Part shown: in pieces, positions 1 through 9,157 of the stretch | How the letters are laid out: every line of letters starts with the position of its first letter | Numbering within the stretch: the stretch's first letter is position 1 | Source of the DNA: Bacteroidota bacterium | GTDB taxonomy: Bacteria; Bacteroidota; Bacteroidia; JACCXN01 | Direction of reading: 5' to 3' | DNA length: 64,000 nt | Assembly: GCA_013696965.1 (NCBI GenBank) | Contig: JACCXN010000004.1 | Span: forward strand, 28,709-92,708 | The notes under the pieces: generated by a model | The model's database searches: none | Seen by the model: only the letters and a program-made list of their open reading frames with translations | What the model was told of the DNA's origin: nothing | Translations under genes and position numbers: made by a program

Positions 1-51
1 AACCAAAGAAAAAATTAGAATTACAAATCAAGCTTTTTAAAATAAAAAAAA

Positions 52-534
52 ATGGATCCTGAAAAAACACATTCCGATCAATACCAATTCAACCTTGTAA
101 TGAAATATGGGCTTTTAGCAACTGCAGGCTATGTTGTTGTTTTTTTTATAATGAGTTTGCTAAACCTGCACATTATCCCTGAATTAAGAGGATTAAACTA
201 TCTAATACTTCTTATTACTGCCTCTGTTGCCATAAATACTTTTAAAAAGCAAAGTCAGAATCAAATGAGTTATCTGAAAGGGTTTTTAACCGGCCTTTTT
301 GTAGCAATATTAAGTTTCGCTTTTTTTGCTCTATTAATGTATATTTATCTTAAATTTCTTGACCCCGAGTTTTTACAATTCATTGTTGATTATTCCCCAA
401 TGGGAATAACATTAACCCCACTTAGTGCAGCCTTACTCCTGTTTATGGAAGGCCAGGCAGTAGGTATTGTTTCTGCTTTAATTCTAATGCAGTTTTTTAA
501 GAAAAACATTAATAAAATCAGCAAAACCATCTAA
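52..534 (+). CDS. DUF4199-like integral membrane protein
   Basis: This encodes a 160-residue protein with about four hydrophobic segments (roughly residues 18-38, 45-62, 78-104 and 122-150), a short charged N-terminus and a lysine-rich C-terminal tail. Length and topology match the DUF4199 family of small Bacteroidota membrane proteins, whose function is unknown. It has its own ATG after an A-rich leader without a Shine-Dalgarno sequence, as is usual in this phylum. The family assignment rests on overall pattern only; the existence of the gene is well supported by its composition and its place at the head of a plus-strand run. Confidence 0.75.
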   Translation: MDPEKTHSDQYQFNLVMKYGLLATAGYVVVFFIMSLLNLHIIPELRGLNYLILLITASVAINTFKKQSQNQMSYLKGFLTGLFVAILSFAFFALLMYIYLKFLDPEFLQFIVDYSPMGITLTPLSAALLLFMEGQAVGIVSALILMQFFKKNINKISKTI

Positions 535-785
535 TTCCAGGCTTTACTTTGGCTTTTCAAAAAAAGCAAAAATGGCTGAAAAAGCTTCCTGACAATGTGG
601 ATACTAACCACCTGAAATTACAATGAAATAAACGTTTTTTTCTTGTCCTTCTCCTTTATTGAGTAGACGATTGAAAATCTCAAATCAAGTATTTTCCTTT
701 TAAAACTGGCAAGATATTTAATTGATTTCTTACAATAAGCACATTTTTTAAGCAACCATTTGTATTATTTAACCACGCAAATTTA

Positions 786-992
786 ATGATGAAAAAACAA
801 GAAAAACATCCTTTAACAAGGAAAGAGACAGATTTAAAAACAAAATCAGGAAAAAAAGAAAAAGAAATTGCTGTAACTGCTGAAAATGAACCCAAGCTTA
901 CTAAAACTGGCGGCACACAAGGAAACAATCCAAAAACGGACCATACAAAATCAAATAAAATGAAGGCAGGCAAGCCTTACAAAGAACAGTAA
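786..992 (+). CDS. small lysine-rich hydrophilic protein
   Basis: This 68-residue protein is very rich in Lys, Glu, Thr and Asn, has no hydrophobic segment and is probably disordered and cytoplasmic. I do not recognise a family. It starts with two consecutive ATG codons (786 and 789) and ends 7 bp before the outer-membrane protein gene, which suggests joint transcription. A 97-residue open frame on the opposite strand (680-973) is Phe/Cys-rich and looks like its antisense shadow. Short length and low complexity mean it could still be a chance frame. Confidence 0.45.
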   Translation: MMKKQEKHPLTRKETDLKTKSGKKEKEIAVTAENEPKLTKTGGTQGNNPKTDHTKSNKMKAGKPYKEQ

Positions 993-999
993 TATATTA

Positions 1000-2712
1000 A
1001 TGAAGATCGGAAGTTTATATTTCCTCTGTTTTATTATTCTTGCCTACACTTTGGAGAATACTTCTGCCCAGAACAGGAGAATTCTCCAAAGCGTTGACAT
1101 AAGCACTGATGCAATTATTGATAAAACAGAACGATATACGCAATACCAAGGAACTGAAATAAGAAAAATAAATATTGTTGTACTAGAACCATTCGGAAAA
1201 CCATCTCAAATAGATACCTTAGAAAATTACACCGTATTTATTGGTAAAACAATAAATACACTACATATTAAAACGCGTAAAAAAGTTATTGAAAATTTAA
1301 TGCTCCTGAAAGAAGGAGAATCTTTTGATGCTCTTGCAGTACGTGAAACTGAAAGACTTATCAGATCAGGTGTTTATAATAAGGATTCCAGAGTAATTGT
1401 TTCAGAAACAGGTAGCAACCAAGTAGATGTTACCTTTATTATTTATGACAAATGGACAATTAACATCGAGGCAATACCTTCTAAAGAACCTCTTGAGTTT
1501 CGTTTTTATGAAAATAATTTTCTGGGGCTTGCTCATCAGTTGGATCATACTTTTTCCTATGATCTTCAAAAAAACACCTATACACCACTTTCGGCAAGCT
1601 ATACAATTCCTTATATTCACAATACTTTCACCTCCATTACTGCTCATTATGGTGAAACTCCTTTAAGTAAGGCAAAGGCACTTATAATAAACAGGCCATT
1701 TTATTCCATTGTAACTAAATGGGCAGGCGGAATTGCCTTGAAAGAAAATTTTTCTTCCCTTGAACCTGTTCCTGCAAATGGAACAATTCCCTACCAAATA
1801 AAATCTATGGATCAGGACTACTGGCTGGGTAAAAATTTCCAGATAAAAGGCCATAAAAGGGAGTCCGGGTTGGGAATTGCCGTAGGGGTTAATTATTTAA
1901 ATTACAGTTTAAAACCACAGCAAACAGACTCTCTCAACTTTTATCAAAATAGCCTTTTTGTATTGGGAACTGTAGCCTATACTTTCAGAAAATATTATAT
2001 CATTAGAAATGTATATCGATTTGGAGTAACAGAAGATGTTCCTACTGGCATTATCCTTGCTTTTACTGGCGGGTACCAACAAAAAGAGCTTTTTGCACGT
2101 CCTTATTTTAGAACCAGGATTGCATTTGGTGAACATTTCACAAGATTGGGAAACATCTCTACGGGTATTGATTTTGGGGCCTTTATCCATAAGGGTAAAG
2201 CGGAACAGGGAAGTTTCAATTATACTATTTCCTATTTCAGTGATATGTTTTTGTTTGGAAAATGGGGAATCAGGCAGTTTGTGTATTCACTTTCTTCCAT
2301 TGGAATTAACCGTTTACCCAATGAAAGTATAAGTTTAAATTCAGATAATGAATTATTTGGATTCCCTGAAGAATTGACAGGAACAAAAAAAATTGCACTT
2401 AATTTCCAGAGTGTTTTTTATGCACCATTTTCGATTATTGGATTTCGTTTTGCGCCTGTTCTACTAATTGGTTTTGGATTACTCGGAGATAATGAAAATC
2501 CATTGTTTGGAGGTCCAATTTATCAGAGTTATGGAGCAGGAATTTTGATTAGAAATGAAAACTTTCTCTTCCAAACCTTTCAATTGTCTTTTGCACTATA
2601 TCCCTATTTAAACAATCTTAGCATCCCTAATTATAGCATTAATCCACTAGGCACTTTTGATTTAAGGTATCCGAATTATTTTATGGATAAACCAAGCCAG
2701 GCACCCTATTAA
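1000..2712 (+). CDS. outer-membrane beta-barrel protein with POTRA-like domain
   Basis: The 570-residue product begins with a signal peptide (about residues 1-23, ending TSAQ). A POTRA-like module follows at about 50-150, including a LMLLKEGESFD segment and RLIRSGVYN, the typical turn and helix of a surface-antigen POTRA unit. The rest alternates aromatic and polar residues as in a transmembrane beta-barrel and ends in aromatic-rich strands. It resembles the BamA/TamA/D15 superfamily, but with one POTRA and a short barrel it is not BamA itself. Likely role: outer-membrane insertion or translocation; the substrate is unknown. The gene starts 7 bp after the small basic protein gene. Confidence 0.75.
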   Translation: MKIGSLYFLCFIILAYTLENTSAQNRRILQSVDISTDAIIDKTERYTQYQGTEIRKINIVVLEPFGKPSQIDTLENYTVFIGKTINTLHIKTRKKVIENLMLLKEGESFDALAVRETERLIRSGVYNKDSRVIVSETGSNQVDVTFIIYDKWTINIEAIPSKEPLEFRFYENNFLGLAHQLDHTFSYDLQKNTYTPLSASYTIPYIHNTFTSITAHYGETPLSKAKALIINRPFYSIVTKWAGGIALKENFSSLEPVPANGTIPYQIKSMDQDYWLGKNFQIKGHKRESGLGIAVGVNYLNYSLKPQQTDSLNFYQNSLFVLGTVAYTFRKYYIIRNVYRFGVTEDVPTGIILAFTGGYQQKELFARPYFRTRIAFGEHFTRLGNISTGIDFGAFIHKGKAEQGSFNYTISYFSDMFLFGKWGIRQFVYSLSSIGINRLPNESISLNSDNELFGFPEELTGTKKIALNFQSVFYAPFSIIGFRFAPVLLIGFGLLGDNENPLFGGPIYQSYGAGILIRNENFLFQTFQLSFALYPYLNNLSIPNYSINPLGTFDLRYPNYFMDKPSQAPY

Positions 2713-2774
2713 TAGAATAAAGCAAATTGGTATTTTTTAAATTCAAACAAATTTGAAACTTCAGCACTTTTTTG

Positions 2775-3812
2775 CTAACGTATTGACCATGTATTTTTTC
2801 CAGCCAGCAAAGAATCAAGATCGCCTTTCCCTTTCTTGTTTAGAGCGTCCATGGTTTGAGCAGCAAGTGCCTCTTCATAACTATATCTTTCTTCTCTGTA
2901 AAAAACACCGAAAGGCCTGGGAAGGCGCTCTGTTTGGGTTTGATCGCTAAAAAACCTTACAAGCATTGCAGCTTTTACGCGGTCTGTTTCATCATGTACC
3001 CATAAATCATTAGCCGATTCCTGGTTCAGGTTAACCACCACTGGCTTAAATCCATCCAGTTTAATTCCTTTATCCTTATTTTGTCCGAAAATTAAAGGCT
3101 GTGCCTGTTCTATAAAAATAGTTTCATCTGCTTTAGTACCCTTTTCCGTAAACACTTCAAAAGCCCCGTCATTAAAAACATTGCAATTCTGGTAAATTTC
3201 CACAAGGGAAGTTCCTTTGTGATTGTTGGCTCTTAATAAAATTTCTCTTAAATGTTTTGGATCCCTATCCATTGATCTGGCTATAAATGTGCCTTCAGCA
3301 CCTAGAGAAACAGCAAGGGGATTAAAAGGATGATCTAAACTACCCATTGGTGTTGACTTTGTAATCTGCCCTTTAGGTGATGTGGGAGAATATTGGCCTT
3401 TTGTTAAGCCATATATTTCATTGTTAAACAAAAGAATATTTACATTGAAATTTCTTCTCAAAAGATGAATGAAATGATTGCCCCCAATAGAAAGAGCATC
3501 TCCGTCTCCAGTGATTATCCACACACTTAAGTCGGGTCGGGTTGCTTTTAGCCCACTGGCAATTGCTGTAGCCCTGCCATGAATACTATGCATCCCGTAG
3601 GTGTTCATGTAATAAGGGAACCTGGAAGAACAGCCAATACCAGAAATAAATACTACATCCTCTCTCTTTACGCCTATTTCTGGCAGAATGCTTTGCACTT
3701 GCTTTAAAATAGAATAATCCCCACAGCCCGGACACCAGCGCACATCCTGGTCCGTAGCAAAATCCTTAGCCGATAATTGTTTTTCCTTTATGTTTTCTGA
3801 TGTATTATTCAT
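2775..3812 (-). CDS. korB: 2-oxoglutarate:ferredoxin oxidoreductase, beta subunit
   Basis: The 345-residue subunit binds thiamine diphosphate and, with the alpha/gamma subunit, oxidises a 2-oxoacid (probably 2-oxoglutarate to succinyl-CoA) while reducing ferredoxin. Visible signatures are RWCPGCGDY near the N-terminus, the TPP motif GDGDALSIGGNH and the downstream NNEIYGLTKGQYSPTS, typical of KorB-type beta subunits. The start ATG lies inside the 3' end of the korA gene (8-bp overlap), indicating translational coupling. Pyruvate or branched-chain acids cannot be excluded as substrates from sequence alone, but subunit sizes and the fused alpha/gamma partner favour KorAB. Confidence 0.9.
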   Translation of the reverse strand: MNNTSENIKEKQLSAKDFATDQDVRWCPGCGDYSILKQVQSILPEIGVKREDVVFISGIGCSSRFPYYMNTYGMHSIHGRATAIASGLKATRPDLSVWIITGDGDALSIGGNHFIHLLRRNFNVNILLFNNEIYGLTKGQYSPTSPKGQITKSTPMGSLDHPFNPLAVSLGAEGTFIARSMDRDPKHLREILLRANNHKGTSLVEIYQNCNVFNDGAFEVFTEKGTKADETIFIEQAQPLIFGQNKDKGIKLDGFKPVVVNLNQESANDLWVHDETDRVKAAMLVRFFSDQTQTERLPRPFGVFYREERYSYEEALAAQTMDALNKKGKGDLDSLLAGKNTWSIR

Positions 3813-5664
3813 TGGTATTAAGCATTTCCCGGATTTTAACTTTTATTTCATCTACAGTAAAAGGCAAGCCTTTAATTTTATTCAGCCCTTTTGCATCTTT
3901 CAAATAAGCCGCTCTAAGTATCTGTAATAATTGGCCATTGTTCATTTCGGGGATGAGAATGTTTTCAAAATTATTCAAAAGTTGCTCAAGATTTTTTGGA
4001 AGGGGATTCAGATAGCGCAAATGCAAATGAGAAACTTCAATTCCCTCATTTTTTAACTCATGCACGGCAGTTTTAATTGCCCCATAGGTTGAACCCCAGC
4101 CAATAACTAGTAATTTTCCGGAATCATTTCCTGAATCAATTTTTTGCAAAGGAATATAATTAGCAATGCGCTGCACTTTTTCTTCCCTTAGCTTAACCAT
4201 AAACTCATGGTTATCGGGATCATAAGAGATGTTGCCGGTTTCGTTTTCCTTTTCCAATCCGCCAATTCGGTGCTCCAGGCCTTTTGTTCCAGGGATGGCC
4301 CAGGGACGGGATAATTTTTCATCCCTTTTATAGGGCTTAAAATTTTCCTTATCCACATCAGATGCATCAATAAAAGGAGGAACTATAGCTTTAATATCCT
4401 TTGTTTGAGGAAACTTCCATGGCTCTGCCCCGTTTGCAATATATCCGTCAGAGAGAAAGATAACAGGAATCATGTGTTCAATTGAAATGCGGCAGGCCTC
4501 AAAAACGGCTTCAAAACAATCAGATGGAGATGATGCAGCAATAACAGGAAGTGGCGATTCACCATTTCTTCCGTAAAGTGCCTGGAACAAATCGGCTTGT
4601 TCAGTTTTTGTGGGCAAACCTGTTGAAGGCCCTCCTCTTTGAACATTAATAACTAACAGTGGAAGTTCAAGCATCAATGCAAGTCCCAATGCTTCACCTT
4701 TAAGAGCAATGCCGGGACCAGAAGAAGCAGTAACTCCAAAACTGCCTCCAAAGCTTGCGCCTATAGCCGAACAAATAGCAGCAATTTCATCCTCAGCCTG
4801 GAAAGTTTTTATGTTGAAATTTTTGTGTTTTGAAAGTTCATGTAAAATATCAGAAGCAGGTGTTATGGGATATGAACCATAAAACAATTCAAGACCTGAT
4901 TTTTGTGCAGCGGCTATTAAACCTATTGCTGTAGCCTGATTACCCATAATGTTTCGATAATTTCCGGCAGGCAATTGGGCTGCTTTAACTTCATAATTTG
5001 AAGTAAATACTTCACTGGTTTCCCCATAATGAAAACCTGATTTTAAGGTCTTCACATTTGCATCAATTAATTCAGGGCTTTTTTTGAACTTTTCTTTTAG
5101 AAAATTGATCGTTTTATCCAGTTCCCTGTTATACATCCAGTATATAAGCCCAAGCACAAACATGTTTTTAGACCTGTCCATATCCTTAGTGCCTAATCCT
5201 GATTCTTTAAGGCATTCCCGGTTAAGCTTTGTGATATCAAGCTGAATAAGTTTGAATTTATCCAATGAATGGTCAGTAAGCGGGTTTACGCCCTCAGGAT
5301 ATTTAGAAAGTCTTAAATTTTTTGAATCAAATCCATCCGTATTGGCAATAATTGTCCCGTTTGGTTTTAGTTGTTTCAAGTTTGCCTTAAGGGCAGCAGC
5401 ATTCATAACTACCAGCACATCACAATTATCTCCGGGAGTAAAAAGCTCAACACTTCCAAAATGTAACTGAAAACCAGAAACACCCGCCAGGGTTCCTTGT
5501 GGGGCTCTTATTTCGGCAGGGAAATTAGGAAAAGTGCTTATATCATTTCCATAAGCAGCGGCTGTATTGGTAAATTCTGAACCGGTTAACTGGATTCCAT
5601 CTCCAGAATCTCCTGCAAAAAGAATGGTAACCGATTCTTTTTCTTCTTTAATACTATTTTTCAT
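3805..5664 (-). CDS. korA: 2-oxoglutarate:ferredoxin oxidoreductase, fused gamma-alpha subunit
   Basis: From the ATG at 5664 the protein is 619 residues; the frame could extend to a TTG at 5688, which I consider less likely. The N-terminal ~190 residues are the gamma domain (FAGDSGDGIQLTG, then PNFPAEIRAPQGT); the remainder is the alpha domain with YPITPASDILHELS, the EDEIAAI segment and TASSGPGIALK. This gamma-alpha fusion is the usual two-subunit KorAB architecture. The gene overlaps korB by 8 bp. A TAACTTTG box (reverse complement of 5740-5747) lies upstream as a possible -7 element, with no obvious -33 partner. The window also carries sucA/sucB for the NAD-linked version of the same step. 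Confidence 0.9.
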   Translation of the reverse strand: MKNSIKEEKESVTILFAGDSGDGIQLTGSEFTNTAAAYGNDISTFPNFPAEIRAPQGTLAGVSGFQLHFGSVELFTPGDNCDVLVVMNAAALKANLKQLKPNGTIIANTDGFDSKNLRLSKYPEGVNPLTDHSLDKFKLIQLDITKLNRECLKESGLGTKDMDRSKNMFVLGLIYWMYNRELDKTINFLKEKFKKSPELIDANVKTLKSGFHYGETSEVFTSNYEVKAAQLPAGNYRNIMGNQATAIGLIAAAQKSGLELFYGSYPITPASDILHELSKHKNFNIKTFQAEDEIAAICSAIGASFGGSFGVTASSGPGIALKGEALGLALMLELPLLVINVQRGGPSTGLPTKTEQADLFQALYGRNGESPLPVIAASSPSDCFEAVFEACRISIEHMIPVIFLSDGYIANGAEPWKFPQTKDIKAIVPPFIDASDVDKENFKPYKRDEKLSRPWAIPGTKGLEHRIGGLEKENETGNISYDPDNHEFMVKLREEKVQRIANYIPLQKIDSGNDSGKLLVIGWGSTYGAIKTAVHELKNEGIEVSHLHLRYLNPLPKNLEQLLNNFENILIPEMNNGQLLQILRAAYLKDAKGLNKIKGLPFTVDEIKVKIREMLNTNE

Positions 5665-5984
5665 CACTAATTTATCACAAATACTCAATTGCAGTTGTAA
5701 ATTAAGAATCGTTTAGATATCCCAATTGAAAAACTGCCACAAAGTTATACTATTTATACATCTTTTTATGATATATGTCAGATATTAAGAACGCTTATTA
5801 ACCGATTTTGTTTTTTTAGTAAATGAATAATAATTGAGTAACAACAGGCTATAAGTGAGAAAATAATTAATTTCGCTTCCATTGATAATAATGCTCAAAT
5901 GTTTATTTAGCAATAATAATTTTATAAAGGGCGTTTATTTTCAGGTTTAAATCCATACTTCAAGATTAAAAAACATTCGTGAAA

Positions 5985-6905
5985 ATGATAAAGACCTACA
6001 AGTTAATGATATTGTTACTGTTTATTGCACCACCTGTTTTTTCACAAAAATCAGCACAGGAATATTTTATTATAGGAAACGACTTTTTTAAAAAAGGCGA
6101 TATTGATATCTCTATAAGAGCATACAACAAGGCTATTGGTCTTGACAGTACCAATGCTGATTATTATTTTTCCCGGGCAGTTGCAAAAACATATTTTCAT
6201 GAATATTATGATGCACTTCCTGATTATAACAGAGCTATAAGTCTTGATTCACTTAATGCATTTTTTTATTATAACCGTGGGCATGCTCATTTTGACAGAA
6301 GTGAATATTCACCCGCATTTGATGACTATTACCGGGCTACCTTATTAGATCCGGGTGTTGCGGAATATTTTTTCAGCAGTGCAATGGCAAGGGCAAAGTT
6401 AGAGGATACCGAAAGGGCTTTGGAAGATTTTAATTCCGCAATATTATTGGATTCAACACGAAAAGAATATTACCTGAACAGGGGCCTTACCCTTTACAAT
6501 TTGGATATGAAAGAACAGGCAATGGAAAATTACCTTCAGGCAACCCGAATAGACCCTTATTACACTGATGCAGTTTTTTACAGAGGATTATACTATCACC
6601 TGGATAGGAAAGATTATGAGGCTGCCATTAAAGATTTTACTTTTTTAATCAGGAAGAACCCTTACGATTTTGGAATGTACTTAAACCGTGGCAATGTAAA
6701 ATACGACAAGGGTGATTTTAATGGTGCTATCAATGATTACTCCATTGCCATTGCCAATGACAAAGACGATGGTTATTTGTTTTATGTAAGAGGACTGGCA
6801 AAACTGGCAATGGGAAAAACAAAATCAGCTTGTGCAGATATTCGTAAAGCCAACACCCTTAATTATGAATTTGCTGCAGATAAATTAATGGAAGTTTGTC
6901 AGTAA
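5985..6905 (+). CDS. secreted tetratricopeptide-repeat protein
   Basis: From ATG 5985 the protein has 306 residues (a GTG two codons earlier at 5979 is also in frame). It begins with a signal peptide cleaved near PPVFSQ and is followed by about seven to eight consecutive TPR units of 34 residues, recognisable by repeated A-x-x-D-Y/F-x-x-A-I-x-L-D and YYxNRG patterns. Such proteins act as periplasmic or lipid-anchored scaffolds in Bacteroidota; no enzymatic domain is seen. It is divergent from korA across a 320-bp AT-rich spacer, and convergent with the histidine kinase downstream. Its partner is unknown. Confidence 0.8.
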   Translation: MIKTYKLMILLLFIAPPVFSQKSAQEYFIIGNDFFKKGDIDISIRAYNKAIGLDSTNADYYFSRAVAKTYFHEYYDALPDYNRAISLDSLNAFFYYNRGHAHFDRSEYSPAFDDYYRATLLDPGVAEYFFSSAMARAKLEDTERALEDFNSAILLDSTRKEYYLNRGLTLYNLDMKEQAMENYLQATRIDPYYTDAVFYRGLYYHLDRKDYEAAIKDFTFLIRKNPYDFGMYLNRGNVKYDKGDFNGAINDYSIAIANDKDDGYLFYVRGLAKLAMGKTKSACADIRKANTLNYEFAADKLMEVCQ

Positions 6906-7104
6906 TTTTTTTGTCTTTTTTACCAGGTTAAAACCAAAAATCACAGCTTGATCAACACATTAAATTGCGATACATTTATTATCGGCTCTAGTCAAGTATG
7001 ACTCTTTATCCAGGACTTAAACAGAAACCCGCGCCTGGCATTAAACCTCAGCATTGTGTATAAAAGTAAAATTTAAAACCCAATAAAAATTTAAGGTTCT
7101 CGGA

Positions 7105-8616
7105 TTATAGATCACCCCTAGGAATTGTAAAAATAAATAGACTTCCTTTCCCAAGTTCGCTTTCAACAGTTATTGTTCCATTGTGTTTTTCAATAAATTC
7201 CTTAACCAATTCCAGTCCCATCCCAGTCTTTTTTGATTTTTCACCGCTCATTGGTAATTTTTCCTTAAACAGGCTTTCTTTTACTTCTTCTGACATTCCT
7301 ATTCCAGTATCCTTAATCCTTATTTCAACCATTTCACCCATTTCCTTAGCATCAATAGTTACAATACCTGATGCAGGAGTAAATTTAATGGAATTGGTTA
7401 CTAAATTTTGAATGATAGAACGGAACATAATTTTATCTGCATTTATAAAAAGAGCAGAAGACACCTTGTTTTCTAATTTAACATCGTTTTGGTCTGCCAA
7501 GTCTTCCAGTAATTGAAGAGATTCATTTATTGCTTCCCATAAATTAAGTTTTAAAGGATTAAAAATTTTGCTTACTCTTTTATTTTTTGCCCATTCAACA
7601 AGTTCATTCAATTGAGTCATAACCTTTACAGAAGCCTTGTTAATAATTCTGGCAAATTGGCTAAGTTCTTCTTTATCTGTTTTTTCATTTTTATTGATAT
7701 CAATCAAAGCCTCTGAAGAAGCTAAAATTGTAGAAATAGGATTGCGAAGATCATGAGAAATAACTGAAATAAATTTATCCTTGGCAAGGCTAAGTTTTTT
7801 AAGTTCCGAATTGTATAAGGAAATTTCCCTGTTTGCATCTTCAAGTTCTGTTGTTCGATCTGCTATTTTATTTTCCAAGTCCTGGTTTAATTTTTCCAGT
7901 TCATCTTGTGCTTTTACTTTTTCCAATCTTTCTATTTTTAAAGCCAAATAATCCCTGGTTAGGCCTTTATAGATTTTCAGAATAAAATAGCTGTTTATTA
8001 AAAGAATTAAAATAACAGCAGCAATGGCAATATTGCCCATTAGCCTTGTTCTATTAACTTTTTCAACTGCTTCTGTAATTTCATATTCTGCATCATTTAC
8101 AACCAGCGTTGTTAGTTTCTGAATAGCAGAAAAATATTCTTCGAAAAAAAACCTTGTTTCCGATTCCTCATTTTTAAATTGTTCCGAATTCTGTAAAGGA
8201 GTTGGGCTTGCAATAATTTCTTCAATCTTTTTAATGTATGATTTTCTCACCCTTAAAACATAATTCAGGTATTGTTGGGTTTCGCCTTCCTTAATAAGGC
8301 TTATAAGCTGTTCAAACAATAGATTGTTTTGTTCTGTTTTCTCGTTTAATTTTTTTAATCGAAATTGTTTTTCTTCTGAAAGATCAGAGTATAAAAATTG
8401 AAGAATATCACTTTGGTTTACACCTGTATTTAGGGAAATTTCTCCTATTAATGCAAGTTTTCTAATTACTGAACCTTTAATGTTCCTTATGCTTTCATCG
8501 TAACTTTTTATTGTTTGGTAATTAAAGAATCCAAATCCTAATATAATTATGGCAAATGCCACGAACAATATTATTACCTGCTTTTTAATTGAAAAATGTG
8601 CAAGATTTAATTTCAT
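7105..8616 (-). CDS. membrane sensor histidine kinase
   Basis: The ATG at 8616 gives 503 residues; an in-frame GTG at 8628 is the alternative. Order of parts (counted from the GTG): TM1 at about 16-36, a helical extracytoplasmic domain at 40-190 of four-helix-bundle type, TM2 at 198-217, a coiled coil at 225-285, HisKA with the phospho-acceptor in SHDLRNP (His292), then HATPase_c with NLVTNSIKF, DTGIGM and GMGLELV boxes. All catalytic motifs are present. No response regulator lies next to it, so it is an orphan kinase. It is followed by a 200-bp spacer towards the convergent TPR gene, in which I see no clear terminator. Confidence 0.9.
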   Translation of the reverse strand: MKLNLAHFSIKKQVIILFVAFAIIILGFGFFNYQTIKSYDESIRNIKGSVIRKLALIGEISLNTGVNQSDILQFLYSDLSEEKQFRLKKLNEKTEQNNLLFEQLISLIKEGETQQYLNYVLRVRKSYIKKIEEIIASPTPLQNSEQFKNEESETRFFFEEYFSAIQKLTTLVVNDAEYEITEAVEKVNRTRLMGNIAIAAVILILLINSYFILKIYKGLTRDYLALKIERLEKVKAQDELEKLNQDLENKIADRTTELEDANREISLYNSELKKLSLAKDKFISVISHDLRNPISTILASSEALIDINKNEKTDKEELSQFARIINKASVKVMTQLNELVEWAKNKRVSKIFNPLKLNLWEAINESLQLLEDLADQNDVKLENKVSSALFINADKIMFRSIIQNLVTNSIKFTPASGIVTIDAKEMGEMVEIRIKDTGIGMSEEVKESLFKEKLPMSGEKSKKTGMGLELVKEFIEKHNGTITVESELGKGSLFIFTIPRGDL

Positions 8617-8860
8617 TTTTTTTACCACTTTAGAATCCGGAAAATTTTATTAGTCGTATATGAAAAGCAAAATTTCTGCATTTAATATAAATGTTTTTCT
8701 GATTTTTAATCACAGCAAAACGCAGCCAAAAATTTGTATCCGAAAACACTTTGAAACTAAACCGATTGAAGATATAGGAGAAAATGCAAAAAGCAAATTG
8801 CGCATTTTTTTACTCAAAAAAGGGTGTTTTGCGAATTTATTAATTTGATATTCCCATTAG

Positions 8861-8908
8861 GCCTTAGGCTGAAGGGCAGGTTTGAGTGAAGGGCTTAGTG
8901 TACTTACT
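8861..8908 (+). repeat. truncated RAYT-element end
   Basis: The segment shows the same series of blocks (CTGAAGGGCAGG, TTTGAG, GAAGGGCTTAGTGTAC) as the left end of the intact RAYT element at 9158, then loses similarity after about 48 bp. It is a solo fragment without any transposase sequence. It lies 250 bp downstream (on the plus strand) of the histidine kinase start, just before a TTTGCG-type repeat block. Confidence 0.6.
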
Positions 8909-8964
8909 GTGATTTGGCTATAATATAATTAGGTGTGGATTAAAGCTCCTCACTCTTTGATTTT

Positions 8965-9145
8965 TTTGCGCCCTTTGCGAGAAACTTTGCGCTCTTTGCT
9001 TGAAAATGATATTTCTCTTTTTAAAATTCACGCAAAGGCGCAAAGAGGTTTACGCAAAGGACGCTAAGGGTTTTTGGGGGTTTTTTAATTGCAGTTCTTT
9101 GTTTTTTGTGCCCTTTGATAAAAACTTTGCGCTCTCTGCGTGAAA
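8965..9145. repeat. TTTGCG-type intergenic repeat, inverted array
   Basis: Three blocks of the short words TTTGCG / CCTTTGCG / ACTTTGCGCTC are packed here. 8965-9010 is in plus orientation, 9028-9069 is the inverted form (CGCAAAGGCGCAAAGAGG), and 9107-9145 is plus again. The first two blocks can pair into a long imperfect hairpin. Further copies of the family occur at about 12963-12993 (fused to a RAYT remnant) and at 53560-53608. The 640 bp between the histidine kinase and the RAYT gene therefore consist mainly of repeats; I see no gene in it. Confidence 0.7.
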
Positions 9146-9157
9146 ATGGTATTTCCC

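Noticed and set aside
680..973. 97-codon minus-strand frame opposite the small lysine-rich gene
   Set aside because: Cys/Phe-rich composition, no homology pattern and full overlap with the better plus-strand frame; it looks like an antisense shadow.
2753..2950. 65-codon plus-strand frame over the korB 3' end
   Set aside because: It lies entirely opposite well-supported korB coding sequence or its short spacer.
8660..8848. 62-codon plus-strand frame upstream of the repeat block
   Set aside because: No signal peptide, no recognisable motif, atypical composition, and it leads directly into repeat debris.
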